Below, piece after piece: positions 6,465 to 11,846 of a stretch of DNA of 11,846 bases. This DNA comes from an uncultured Clostridium sp. (GTDB lineage Bacteria; Bacillota; Clostridia; Oscillospirales; Acutalibacteraceae): contig CATZNW010000034.1 in NCBI GenBank assembly GCA_958422185.1, positions 1-11,846 of the forward strand, given 5' to 3'. Under the pieces are notes generated by a model. That model made no database searches, was not told the DNA's origin, and saw nothing but the letters and a program-made list of their open reading frames with translations. Positions within the stretch are counted from its first letter, which is position 1. Each line of letters starts with the position of its first letter. The translations under genes were made by a program, and so were the position numbers.

Positions 6465-7070
6465 ATGAACAAATGTATTAAAGTATTCGTACCAGTGTTT
6501 TTAATATTGGCTTTTTTGCTTTCTTATATTTCGCCGTTTATTGAGACAAGTGAGAATATTTCCGAAGAAGTGTTCAGACTGCATATCCTTGCAAACTCGG
6601 ACAGTGCTGAGGATCAGGCCTTAAAGCTTAAAGTCAGAGACGATATCCTCATGACCGGAGAGAAGCTTTTTGCATCTTCCGAATCTTTAAGTGAAACGAT
6701 CCGGATCTGTAAAAAAAATATAGATCTGTTTCAGAAAACAGCAGAAAACTCTTTAAGGGAAAACGGAAGTGATTACAGCGTTAAGGTATATGTTGATAAA
6801 GAATACTTCAACACAAGAGAATATGAAGAAATTACGCTTCCCGGCGGTATCTACAATGCACTTAAGATCGAGATAGGAAAAGGGGAGGGGCATAATTGGT
6901 GGTGCGTTATGTTTCCGGCAATATGCCTTCCCAGCGTTACAGACGATGAAATCAACAAATATTTGTCTGAAGACGAGCAAAAACTCATAAATTCGGACAG
7001 TGAATATGAGATACGTTTTAAAATCGTTGAAATATACGAAAAATTTAAAAGTAAACTATTATATGAATAA
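6465..7070 (+). CDS. spoIIR: Stage II sporulation protein R
   Basis: This 201-residue protein matches SpoIIR, the forespore-made secreted signal that triggers SpoIIGA-dependent cleavage of pro-SigE in the mother cell. Residues 5-23 form a hydrophobic signal/anchor segment. The family core follows: FRLHILANSDSAEDQALKLK (37-56), then VRDDIL, LPGGIYNALKIEIG (125-138) and NWWCVMFPAICLP (144-156, the diagnostic WWCVMFP stretch). The ATG at 6465 is preceded by AAAGGCAGG (6449-6457). It sits between ispE and a terminator, and appears to be its own transcription unit with a forespore-type promoter. The protein acts across the inner forespore membrane in the intermembrane space. Its presence is good evidence for an endospore former. 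Confidence 0.95.
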   Translation: MNKCIKVFVPVFLILAFLLSYISPFIETSENISEEVFRLHILANSDSAEDQALKLKVRDDILMTGEKLFASSESLSETIRICKKNIDLFQKTAENSLRENGSDYSVKVYVDKEYFNTREYEEITLPGGIYNALKIEIGKGEGHNWWCVMFPAICLPSVTDDEINKYLSEDEQKLINSDSEYEIRFKIVEIYEKFKSKLLYE

Positions 7071-7076
7071 CATGTA

Positions 7077-7102
7077 CGCTGTGCGGCAAACACAGCGCTT
7101 TT
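7077..7102 (+). terminator. Probable terminator of spoIIR
   Basis: CGCTGTG (7077-7083) pairs perfectly with CACAGCG (7091-7097) around CGGCAAA, followed by CTTTT. The T run is short, so efficiency may be moderate. It stands 6 nt after the spoIIR stop and separates it from the convergent gene ending at 7112. Confidence 0.7.
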
Positions 7103-7111
7103 GCTGCCGTC

Positions 7112-7546
7112 TCACAAAAATGCTCTTACCTCATCGGCAAGCCTGTTTTCTGAGGATATGATACGCTTTGCAATATCTTTGGAATCTTCGTCCGCCGCTT
7201 TATACTCGTTCAGATATTTGCTTAGAGATTTAACTCCCATATTACAGCCGTCTGTCATCAGGTCAGCAATGACTGAATCAGAATCATTGACGCTCAGCAT
7301 AACATTTGTTTTCACCCAGCTCATTCCTTTGGCTATCGGATTGGGCTCTTTTCCGTCATCTGAGTACTTTTCAAGCAGATTTTGCATCTCGCCGGCAAAT
7401 TTCTCGTGTTCAGCTTTACATGCGCTTAAACAGCTTTTCAGACGGTCTGAGTGAACATAGTCCATAACTTCATTGAGAGAAGAAAGCCCCATCTTCACGC
7501 CTGCGTCACATTCGCGCAGAAGTTTTATTGTATCTTGTTCTATCAT
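7112..7546 (-). CDS. Ferritin-like helical protein, probably DUF2383 family
   Basis: The reading frame is open from 7585, but I place the start at the ATG at 7546, giving 144 residues. That start follows GGTGAT, a match to the 3' part of the full Shine-Dalgarno sequence, whereas the ATG at 7585 lies directly in the T tail of the putP terminator with no ribosome binding site. The protein is almost wholly helical. It resembles the ferritin-like DUF2383 proteins of clostridia, with LLRECDAGVKMG (9-20), CKAEHEKFAGEM (43-54), KEPNPIAKGMSW (66-77), DGCNMGVKSL (99-108) and a C-terminal helix. The C-x-x-G-V-K motif occurs in both the first and third helices, as expected from an internal duplication of a four-helix bundle. 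No complete diiron E-x-x-H set is obvious. Function is unknown; metal or stress roles would be guesses. Confidence 0.75.
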   Translation of the reverse strand: MIEQDTIKLLRECDAGVKMGLSSLNEVMDYVHSDRLKSCLSACKAEHEKFAGEMQNLLEKYSDDGKEPNPIAKGMSWVKTNVMLSVNDSDSVIADLMTDGCNMGVKSLSKYLNEYKAADEDSKDIAKRIISSENRLADEVRAFL

Positions 7547-7589
7547 ATTATCACCATTAATTATTATGTTTAATTTTTTATGCAATATT

Positions 7590-7614
7590 AAAAAAACCGC
7601 CCGAAACGGGCGGT
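7590..7614 (-). terminator. Intrinsic terminator of putP
   Basis: On the minus strand, ACCGCCCG pairs with CGGGCGGT (7607-7614 with 7596-7603) around TTT and is followed by seven T residues (7596-7590). It lies 12 nt after the putP stop codon and separates putP from the ferritin-like gene. Confidence 0.92.
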
Positions 7615-7626
7615 AAAATCAAATTT

Positions 7627-9186
7627 TTAAATTCCTTCTTTAACTTCTTCAAATTCCTTTTGAATCTCTTTTGACGGTGATGGAGTAACAAGCGAAACGA
7701 TTACGATGCACAGGCAGGAGAATATAAACGCCGGCAACAGCTCATATACATCCCAGATGCCTCCGAGCGGACGAATCAAAAGATTCCATACAAACACCAT
7801 AACTCCGCCGCCGATCATTCCGGCAATCGCTCCCCAGCGGTTTATCCGTTTCCAAAAAAGGCTCATAAGCATAAGCGGACCAAATGTAGCGCCGAATCCG
7901 GCCCAAGCAAAGCTGACTATATTGAAAATGACACTGTCTTCATCAAGAGCTATTATAATAGCAACAGCCGTAATGGCAAGAAGTGTGATTCTTGATATCA
8001 CAAGAACTTGTTTATCTGATGCCTTTTTATGAATAAGACCCTGAAAAATATTTTTTGAAAAAGCAGATGCGGCAATAAGAAGATAGGAATCTGAAGAACT
8101 GATAGTAGCTGCAAGAATGCCCGCCATAACGAGGCCTGCAAGTACAGGCGGGAGCAGATTTGTTGCGAGTAAAATAAAGATGTTTTCAGAATCTGCTGAA
8201 GTTGTCAATGCAGTTGGATAAAGCGTTCTGCCGATAACGCCTATAAATACGGCTACTACAAGAGAGATCACACACCATACCGTTGCAATACGGCGGCTGC
8301 TTTTAAGCTCTTTTTCTGAGCGAATGGCCATAAATCTTAAAAGTACCTGAGGCATACCGAAATAACCGAGTCCCCATGCCAGGCACGATACAACACTAAG
8401 TACACCGTAAGTTCCGGCTTCGCCGAACAAAGGCTGACCGTTCATGGACTGTTGTACGCCATTTGCATCAGTAACAGGAGTGGCAATGCCGAAAAACTCA
8501 AAAAATCCGGGTATGGATTTGGCGTTGTCAACCACAGCGTCAAGACCGCCGGCAGCAACAGTACCGGTTATTACAATGACTACAAGGGCAATGATCATTA
8601 CGATCGCCTGCATAAAATCTGATGCGCTTTCTGCAAGAAAACCACCGATGATGGTGTAAACAAGTACAAATACTGCTCCCACGATCATCATAGGAACATA
8701 ATCAAATCCAAACAGCGTTGAAAAAAGCTTGCCGCAGGTAACCAGGCAGCTTGCCGCATAAACAGTAAAGAAAATAAGAATAAATAAGGCTGCCACAGTC
8801 ATTATAATCTTACTTTTTTCATGAAATCTGTTAGAAAAGAATTCCGGCAGAGTAATGGCGTTCGTTTTTTCACTGTAACGGCGAAGTCTTTTTGAAGTGA
8901 TAAGCCAGTTTACATATGTACCGAGCGCCAGACCGATAGCGGTCCATGCCGCATCCGAAATTCCGCACCAATACGCGACACCCGGAAGCCCCATCAAAAG
9001 CCATCCGCTCATGTCAGATGCTTCGGCGCTCATTGCGGTTACCCAGGGGCCGAGCGTTCGGCCGCCTAAAAAATATGAATCCGTATTTTTGTTTGCTTTT
9101 TTTGCAAAAGCAACACCAATAATGATCACGACCGCCATATATGCGATCATTGTTATCATTATCTGGATCTGTGATGAATCGTGCAT
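7627..9186 (-). CDS. putP: Sodium/proline symporter
   Basis: This 519-residue membrane protein belongs to the solute:sodium symporter family and is closest to PutP, which imports L-proline with Na+. It has about a dozen hydrophobic segments. Diagnostic stretches are SYFLGGRTLGPW (37-48), SAEASDMSGWLLMGLPG (53-69), GLGYFGMPQVLLRFMAI (272-288) and GILAATISSSDSYLL (356-370). Asp58 and Ser60 align by eye with Asp55 and Ser57 of E. coli PutP. Ser363 and Ser364 align with Ser340/Thr341 at the Na+ site. The second is Ser rather than Thr, which is conservative. The start at 9186 has GGAGG (9197-9193) six bases upstream. It is monocistronic, with its own promoter and terminator. Other SSSF substrates are possible, but the PutP signatures are strong. 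Confidence 0.93.
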   Translation of the reverse strand: MHDSSQIQIMITMIAYMAVVIIIGVAFAKKANKNTDSYFLGGRTLGPWVTAMSAEASDMSGWLLMGLPGVAYWCGISDAAWTAIGLALGTYVNWLITSKRLRRYSEKTNAITLPEFFSNRFHEKSKIIMTVAALFILIFFTVYAASCLVTCGKLFSTLFGFDYVPMMIVGAVFVLVYTIIGGFLAESASDFMQAIVMIIALVVIVITGTVAAGGLDAVVDNAKSIPGFFEFFGIATPVTDANGVQQSMNGQPLFGEAGTYGVLSVVSCLAWGLGYFGMPQVLLRFMAIRSEKELKSSRRIATVWCVISLVVAVFIGVIGRTLYPTALTTSADSENIFILLATNLLPPVLAGLVMAGILAATISSSDSYLLIAASAFSKNIFQGLIHKKASDKQVLVISRITLLAITAVAIIIALDEDSVIFNIVSFAWAGFGATFGPLMLMSLFWKRINRWGAIAGMIGGGVMVFVWNLLIRPLGGIWDVYELLPAFIFSCLCIVIVSLVTPSPSKEIQKEFEEVKEGI

Positions 9187-9218
9187 AATGCACCTCCAAA
9201 TTATAGCAATATGGTGGT

Positions 9219-9247
9219 ATTATACATTAATTTCCTTATCAAATCAA
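9219..9247 (-). promoter_or_regulatory. SigA-type promoter of putP
   Basis: On the minus strand, TTGATT (9247-9242), a 17-bp spacer and a perfect TATAAT (9224-9219). The start near 9212 leaves a short leader that includes the GGAGG site. A second TATAAT at 9205-9200 has no matching -35. Confidence 0.78.
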
Positions 9248-9371
9248 GAAAAACAAGCCAAATATAGCCAAAATGTAAAGAAAAAGGTACAATACAATGC
9301 TGATCCAGTCAATCATCGAAAGAAAACATACATGACAAAAGAAACAGAATGATAAGGATAGAATTTTGCAC

Positions 9372-9410
9372 AAAAAAACCGCACCGTTAAAATATAGAAC
9401 GGTACGGTTT
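9372..9410 (-). terminator. Terminator of the tRNA-Leu pair
   Basis: On the minus strand, AAACCGTACCGTT (9410-9398) pairs with AACGGTGCGGTTT (9388-9376) with one U-G wobble, and the T run reaches 9372. The stem begins at the last base of the CCA of tRNA-Leu(CAA), so terminator and tRNA abut with no spacer. Confidence 0.9.
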
Positions 9411-9496
9411 GGTGCCGGCGGCGGGGGTCGAACCCGCACCCTGTTGCCAGGACCGGATTTTGAGTCCGGCACGTCTGCCAATTCCATCACGCCGGC
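9410..9496 (-). tRNA. tRNA-Leu (anticodon CAA)
   Basis: Complete 87-nt class II tRNA. The acceptor stem is GCCGGCG/CGCCGGC (9496-9490 with 9420-9414), followed by discriminator A and encoded CCA (9412-9410). The anticodon stem CCGGA/TCCGG encloses CTCAAAA, giving the anticodon CAA for UUG codons. A long variable arm (CCTGGCAACAGGG region) is present, as expected of tRNA-Leu. The T arm is GCGGG/CCCGC around TTCGACC. Confidence 0.96.
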
Positions 9497-9522
9497 AAAA
9501 AAGTGCCGCTTAATACGGCACT
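9497..9522 (-). terminator. Terminator-like hairpin between the two tRNA-Leu genes
   Basis: On the minus strand, AGTGCCG (9522-9516) pairs perfectly with CGGCACT (9508-9502) around a 7-nt loop, followed by T residues down to 9497. The T run ends exactly where tRNA-Leu(CAA) begins. It is shaped like an intrinsic terminator but leaves no room for a separate promoter, so it may act as an attenuator or processing element. Confidence 0.7.
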
Positions 9523-9523
9523 G

Positions 9524-9610
9524 TGGTGCTGGTGACCGGACTTGAACCGGTACGGTATTGCTACCGAGGGATTTTAAGTCCCTTGCGTCTGCCGATTTCG
9601 CCACACCAGC
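9524..9610 (-). tRNA. tRNA-Leu (anticodon TAA)
   Basis: Complete 87-nt class II tRNA. The acceptor stem is GCTGGTG/CACCAGC (9610-9604 with 9534-9528), then discriminator A and encoded CCA (9526-9524). The anticodon stem AGGGA/TCCCT encloses CTTAAAA, giving TAA for UUA codons. It has the long variable arm of tRNA-Leu and the T arm ACCGG/CCGGT around TTCAAGT. It is the first gene after the promoter at 9622-9650. Confidence 0.96.
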
Positions 9611-9621
9611 GAACACAAAAT

Positions 9622-9650
9622 ATAATACATTAAAACAGAAACAATGTCAA
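9622..9650 (-). promoter_or_regulatory. Promoter of the tRNA-Leu pair
   Basis: On the minus strand, a perfect TTGACA (9650-9645), a 17-bp spacer and TATTAT (9627-9622). The start near 9615 is about five bases before the mature tRNA-Leu(UAA). The -35 begins three bases after the dehydrogenase stop codon. Confidence 0.85.
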
Positions 9651-9653
9651 TAT

Positions 9654-10616
9654 TCAATTCACTTTATTTTGCGGTCTTCCTTCAAGATAGCGCTCGATAT
9701 TTTTATCAAGAATAGATAAAAGTCTTTCTCTCGTTTCTTTGGCAGCCCAGGCGATATGCGGTGTAATAAGGCAGTTTTTAGCTTTTAAAAGAGGATTGCC
9801 AGGATCCGCGGGTTCTGTTTTCAGAACGTCAAGTGCTGCTCCCGCGATCTTTCCTTTGTTAAGCGCTTCTGCAAGGGCATTTTCATCAACAACAGGGCCG
9901 CGCGAAGTGTTGATCAAAACAGCACTGCTTTTCATTTTTGAAAGCGAGTTTTCGTTAATAAGATTTTCCGTAGAAGAGGTAAGAGGGCAATGACAGGACA
10001 CGAAATCAGATAATGAAAGAAGCTCACTGAGTACAACTTGCCTTGCGTTTTTAAAACCGTTAAGATCTTTTTCACAACGCGAATTTACAAGAATATTCAT
10101 CCCGAATGTATCGGCAATTTCCGCAACTCTTCTGCCTATGGAGCCGAATCCGATTATACCAATCGTTTTTTCGTTCAGTTCTGAAAGAGGGGAGAGTGTA
10201 GAGCAAAAATCAGGACATACACACCAGTCTCCTTTATGCACGGATTCAGAATGCAGCTCAACTTTATTTGCAAAATGAAGAATAAAAGCGAAGACCTGCT
10301 GCGCAACAGCGTTAGTTGAATAGGACGGAATATTGCAAACAGTTATGCCGAGTTCTGTTGCGGTTTCAAGATCAACAACATTATATCCTGTTGACTGAAG
10401 CCCGATATATTTTAATTCAGGTAAAAGGCAGCGCAGCGTTTCGGAACGTAACACCGTCTTGTTGATAATAAGAATGTCCGCACCTTTGGAACGGCTGATA
10501 ACTTCATCAGGAGAAGTTCTTTCATAAACAGTAACGTCATTTGAATATTTCTTCAGAAAATCCCAGCTGAGATCACCGGGATTAGTCGTATATCCGTCAA
10601 GATTAACTATTTTCAT
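9654..10616 (-). CDS. NAD-dependent D-2-hydroxyacid dehydrogenase (glycerate dehydrogenase/hydroxypyruvate reductase-like)
   Basis: This 320-residue cytoplasmic enzyme belongs to the D-isomer-specific 2-hydroxyacid dehydrogenases, which interconvert 2-oxo acids and D-2-hydroxy acids using NAD(H). The N-terminal segment LDGYTTNPGDLSWDFL (6-21) and the stretch YIGLQSTGYNVVDLE (70-84) are typical of the hydroxypyruvate reductase/glycerate dehydrogenase branch. The Rossmann motif is GIIGFGSIGRRV (153-164). The catalytic residues are present: Arg239 (in INTSRGPVVDE), Glu268 (in LKTEPAD) and His287 (in TPHIAW). The length fits the family. ATG at 10616 is preceded by GGTGG (10625-10621), a weak site with short spacing. 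No terminator follows before the tRNA-Leu promoter, so its message may run into the tRNAs. The exact substrate is inferred. Confidence 0.92.
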   Translation of the reverse strand: MKIVNLDGYTTNPGDLSWDFLKKYSNDVTVYERTSPDEVISRSKGADILIINKTVLRSETLRCLLPELKYIGLQSTGYNVVDLETATELGITVCNIPSYSTNAVAQQVFAFILHFANKVELHSESVHKGDWCVCPDFCSTLSPLSELNEKTIGIIGFGSIGRRVAEIADTFGMNILVNSRCEKDLNGFKNARQVVLSELLSLSDFVSCHCPLTSSTENLINENSLSKMKSSAVLINTSRGPVVDENALAEALNKGKIAGAALDVLKTEPADPGNPLLKAKNCLITPHIAWAAKETRERLLSILDKNIERYLEGRPQNKVN

Positions 10617-10644
10617 AAAACCACCAAAAGATCTAATTTATTAA

Positions 10645-10673
10645 ATTATATCCTCACATGCTGCTTTTTGCAA
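10645..10673 (-). promoter_or_regulatory. Promoter of the D-2-hydroxyacid dehydrogenase gene
   Basis: On the minus strand, TTGCAA (10673-10668), a 17-bp spacer and a perfect TATAAT (10650-10645). Start is near 10638. Its -35 is one half of the inverted repeat at 10668-10686 shared with the divergent cwlD promoter. Confidence 0.82.
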
Positions 10674-10686
10674 TAATTTATTGCAA
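10668..10686. repeat. Perfect inverted repeat joining two divergent -35 elements
   Basis: TTGCAATAA (10668-10676), a central T, and TTATTGCAA (10678-10686) form a perfect 9-1-9 palindrome. Each TTGCAA half is the -35 hexamer of one of the divergent promoters. It may be a plain consequence of symmetric promoters or an operator for a dimeric regulator. Confidence 0.85.
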
Positions 10687-10709
10687 GTTAATGTTATTTA
10701 ATATATAAT
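10681..10709 (+). promoter_or_regulatory. Promoter of the cwlD-radA unit
   Basis: TTGCAA (10681-10686), a 17-bp spacer and a perfect TATAAT (10704-10709). Start near 10716 gives a leader of about 20 nt containing GGTGAT. This is a vegetative SigA-type promoter. I saw no convincing SigE or SigG element before the gene. Confidence 0.82.
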
Positions 10710-10735
10710 TAAGCATAGAAATTATTGGTGATAGT

Positions 10736-11431
10736 ATGAAAAAATCGCTGATAGTTTTACTTGTTTTAATCTTTACATTTGTTTCCTGCATGTGCTTAAA
10801 TAATGTTCTTGTTGGTCAAAAGGCAGTAAACTATGAGACCAAAACTGGTGAGAAGTGCATTGTAATAGATGCCGGACACGGTGGTATGGATGCCGGCACT
10901 TCTTCAGCGGACGGAACTGCTGAAAAGGATATCAATCTTGCTATCGCGCTGAATCTTTATGACTTTCTGAATATTTGCGGCATAAACAGCCGGCTCATCA
11001 GGGATAATGACAGCGAGTTTTATCCAAATGGTGAAGACCGGAGCCGCTCCGATCTTTATAACAGGCTTGACTATGTTAATAGTATTGATAAAGCCGTGCT
11101 TGTTTCAATTCACCAAAACCATTTTGTTGATCCGAATGAGTGGGGAATGCAGGTGTGGTATACCGGAAATGTTGCTTCAAGTAAAGCGCTGGCTGATAAT
11201 ATTTTGAATAATACTAAAATGTTTATTCAGCCGGATAATACAAGAAGCAATAAACAGTCTGACGACAGCTACTATATTTTATATAAAGCACAAGTGCCTT
11301 CTGTTATGGTTGAATGCGGCTTTCTGAGCAACCCGCAGGAGGCTGCAAATCTTCAATCTTCGGCGTACAGAAAACGCTTGGCTTGTACAATAACGCTCGG
11401 TATTACCCAATATATCAACGAAGGATATTAG
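10736..11431 (+). CDS. cwlD: N-acetylmuramoyl-L-alanine amidase (Amidase_3), probably CwlD
   Basis: This 231-residue protein is a zinc-dependent peptidoglycan amidase that cuts the bond between MurNAc and the stem peptide. Residues 4-21 are a signal/anchor segment (with SCMC near its end). The catalytic domain then runs to the C-terminus with no SH3, LysM or other wall-binding domain. The zinc ligands are His48 (IDAGHGGMDAG), Glu63 (TAEKDINL) and His126 (VSIHQN). The catalytic Glu193 is in VMVECGFLSN. Size and the single-domain layout fit CwlD (about 237 residues in Bacillus), which makes muramic-delta-lactam in the spore cortex. A general amidase is the alternative, and the vegetative promoter leaves this open. 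ATG at 10736 follows GGTGAT (10727-10732). It heads a unit with radA, 23 nt downstream. Confidence 0.85.
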   Translation: MKKSLIVLLVLIFTFVSCMCLNNVLVGQKAVNYETKTGEKCIVIDAGHGGMDAGTSSADGTAEKDINLAIALNLYDFLNICGINSRLIRDNDSEFYPNGEDRSRSDLYNRLDYVNSIDKAVLVSIHQNHFVDPNEWGMQVWYTGNVASSKALADNILNNTKMFIQPDNTRSNKQSDDSYYILYKAQVPSVMVECGFLSNPQEAANLQSSAYRKRLACTITLGITQYINEGY

Positions 11432-11454
11432 CTTTAAAACGAAAGGCAGTTATA

Positions 11455-11846
11455 ATGGCAAAAACAAAATCTCTCTATATATGCTCAGAATGCGGATATG
11501 AAAGTGCCAAATGGTACGGAAAATGCCCGGGCTGCGGCGAATGGAACACAATGAATGAGCAGCAGTTCAGCGTTACTTCCGGCAACGCAAAAAACAAAAT
11601 TAATATTGGAAGAAATACTGCTAAAGTAATGCGTCTCAATGAAATCAGCGCAGATATTGAGCGAAGAATCTCCACCGGTGTCTGCGAGTTTGACAGGGTT
11701 CTCGGCGGAGGAATAGTGGAAGGTAGCCTAGTGCTTATCAGCGGCGATCCCGGCATAGGCAAATCAACCATATTATTGCAGATCTGCGAGCACCTCGGTA
11801 AATCAAGAAAAGTTCTATATGTTAGCGGAGAAGAATCAGCAAGCCA
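11455..11846 (+). CDS. radA: DNA repair protein RadA (Sms), 3' end cut off by the window
   Basis: The first 130 codons of RadA are present; the frame is open to the end of the window. The protein is a RecA-like ATPase/DnaB-type helicase that promotes branch migration in recombinational repair. The N-terminal zinc finger has Cys10, Cys13, Cys24 and Cys27 (YICSECGYESAKWYGKCPGC, 8-27). The family stretch ISTGVCEFDRVLGGGIVEGS (72-91) precedes the Walker A motif GDPGIGKST (97-105, Lys103) and LYVSGEESAS (121-130). The KNRFG motif and C-terminal Lon-like domain would lie beyond the window. ATG at 11455 has AAAGG (11442-11446) eight bases upstream. It is probably cotranscribed with cwlD, since no terminator separates them. 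Confidence 0.95.
   Translation, partial: MAKTKSLYICSECGYESAKWYGKCPGCGEWNTMNEQQFSVTSGNAKNKINIGRNTAKVMRLNEISADIERRISTGVCEFDRVLGGGIVEGSLVLISGDPGIGKSTILLQICEHLGKSRKVLYVSGEESAS

Noticed and set aside
6094..6472. Minus-strand frames opposite the end of ispE
   Set aside because: They overlap the conserved GSGPTVF region of ispE on the other strand, lack ribosome binding sites and show no recognisable family.
9239..9316. Possible 25-residue hydrophobic peptide (MIDWISIVLY...) at the end of that frame
   Set aside because: It is hydrophobic and would form one membrane helix, but there is no ribosome binding site, it lies just downstream of the tRNA-Leu terminator with no promoter of its own, and it runs into the putP promoter. 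AT-rich DNA gives such frames by chance.
8897..9352. 151-residue plus-strand frame opposite the putP start
   Set aside because: It is antisense to the conserved N-terminus and promoter of putP and has no start signal of its own.
9239..9616. 125-residue minus-strand frame across both tRNA-Leu genes
   Set aside because: Most of it is translated tRNA sequence (the familiar ADARDLKSLGS and MELADVPDSKSGPG type products), which is a known source of false proteins. The tRNA calls explain the region fully.
10686..10735. Search for a SigE or SigG promoter before cwlD
   Set aside because: CATAGAAA at 10714 vaguely resembles a sporulation -10, but no matching -35 lies at the proper distance. The TTGCAA-17-TATAAT vegetative promoter fits far better.
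1..11846. Search for mobile elements, defence systems, CRISPR arrays, attachment sites at the tRNAs and large riboswitches
   Set aside because: No transposase, integrase, direct repeat of a tRNA 3' end, repeat-spacer pattern or long structured leader was visible by eye. The genes are conserved housekeeping, transport and sporulation genes.

Overview
The window looks like a chromosomal segment of a spore-forming member of the Clostridia, plausibly related to Ruminococcaceae/Oscillospiraceae, although I cannot place it more finely from sequence alone. The reasons are moderate GC, strong AGGAGG-type ribosome binding sites, SigA-type promoters with 17-bp spacers, tRNA genes with encoded CCA, the sporulation gene spoIIR, a CwlD-type cortex amidase, and the UPF0237/UPF0210 pair typical of Firmicutes. 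No phage, insertion sequence, CRISPR array, toxin-antitoxin or defence locus is visible. This is mostly ordinary housekeeping DNA, and its most interesting signals are regulatory.

Layout: (1) 1-200 is the end of a tRNA cluster: a partial tRNA-Gly(GCC), an intergenic hairpin, tRNA-Cys(GCA) and a terminator. (2) 284-1211 is a single-gene unit with its own promoter and terminator. It encodes an unrecognised Lys/Ala-rich, single-pass membrane protein with an internal repeat. (3) 1229-2968 (minus strand) is the two-gene operon UPF0237 (ACT domain) then UPF0210 (PFL-like). (4) 3006-6464 (plus strand) is an operon of a PHP-type phosphatase, an Lrp/AsnC regulator, a class I aminotransferase resembling AlaR-AlaT of Bacillus, and ispE, closed by a terminator. 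(5) 6412-7102 is spoIIR, with a probable forespore sigma-factor promoter interleaved with the ispE terminator. (6) 7112-9247 (minus strand) holds putP (Na+/proline symporter), its terminator, and a small ferritin-like helical protein. (7) 9372-9650 (minus strand) holds two tandem tRNA-Leu genes (UAA, CAA) with a near-consensus promoter and a terminator. (8) 9654-10709 holds a D-2-hydroxyacid dehydrogenase (minus strand) that diverges from cwlD-radA (plus strand) through a symmetric pair of promoters. radA runs off the window end.

Working together: the plus-strand operon joins amino-acid transamination, its likely Lrp-type regulator and isoprenoid precursor synthesis, with tight spacing and a 4-bp GTGA overlap. 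spoIIR and cwlD serve sporulation (SigE activation signalling and spore cortex modification) but are not adjacent, and cwlD is preceded by a vegetative-looking promoter and followed by radA. No intergenic stretch exceeds 300 bp. The longest are 166-342, where the AT-rich DNA between the tRNA terminator and the promoter shows nothing else, and 9187-9409, which holds the putP promoter and the tRNA-Leu terminator.
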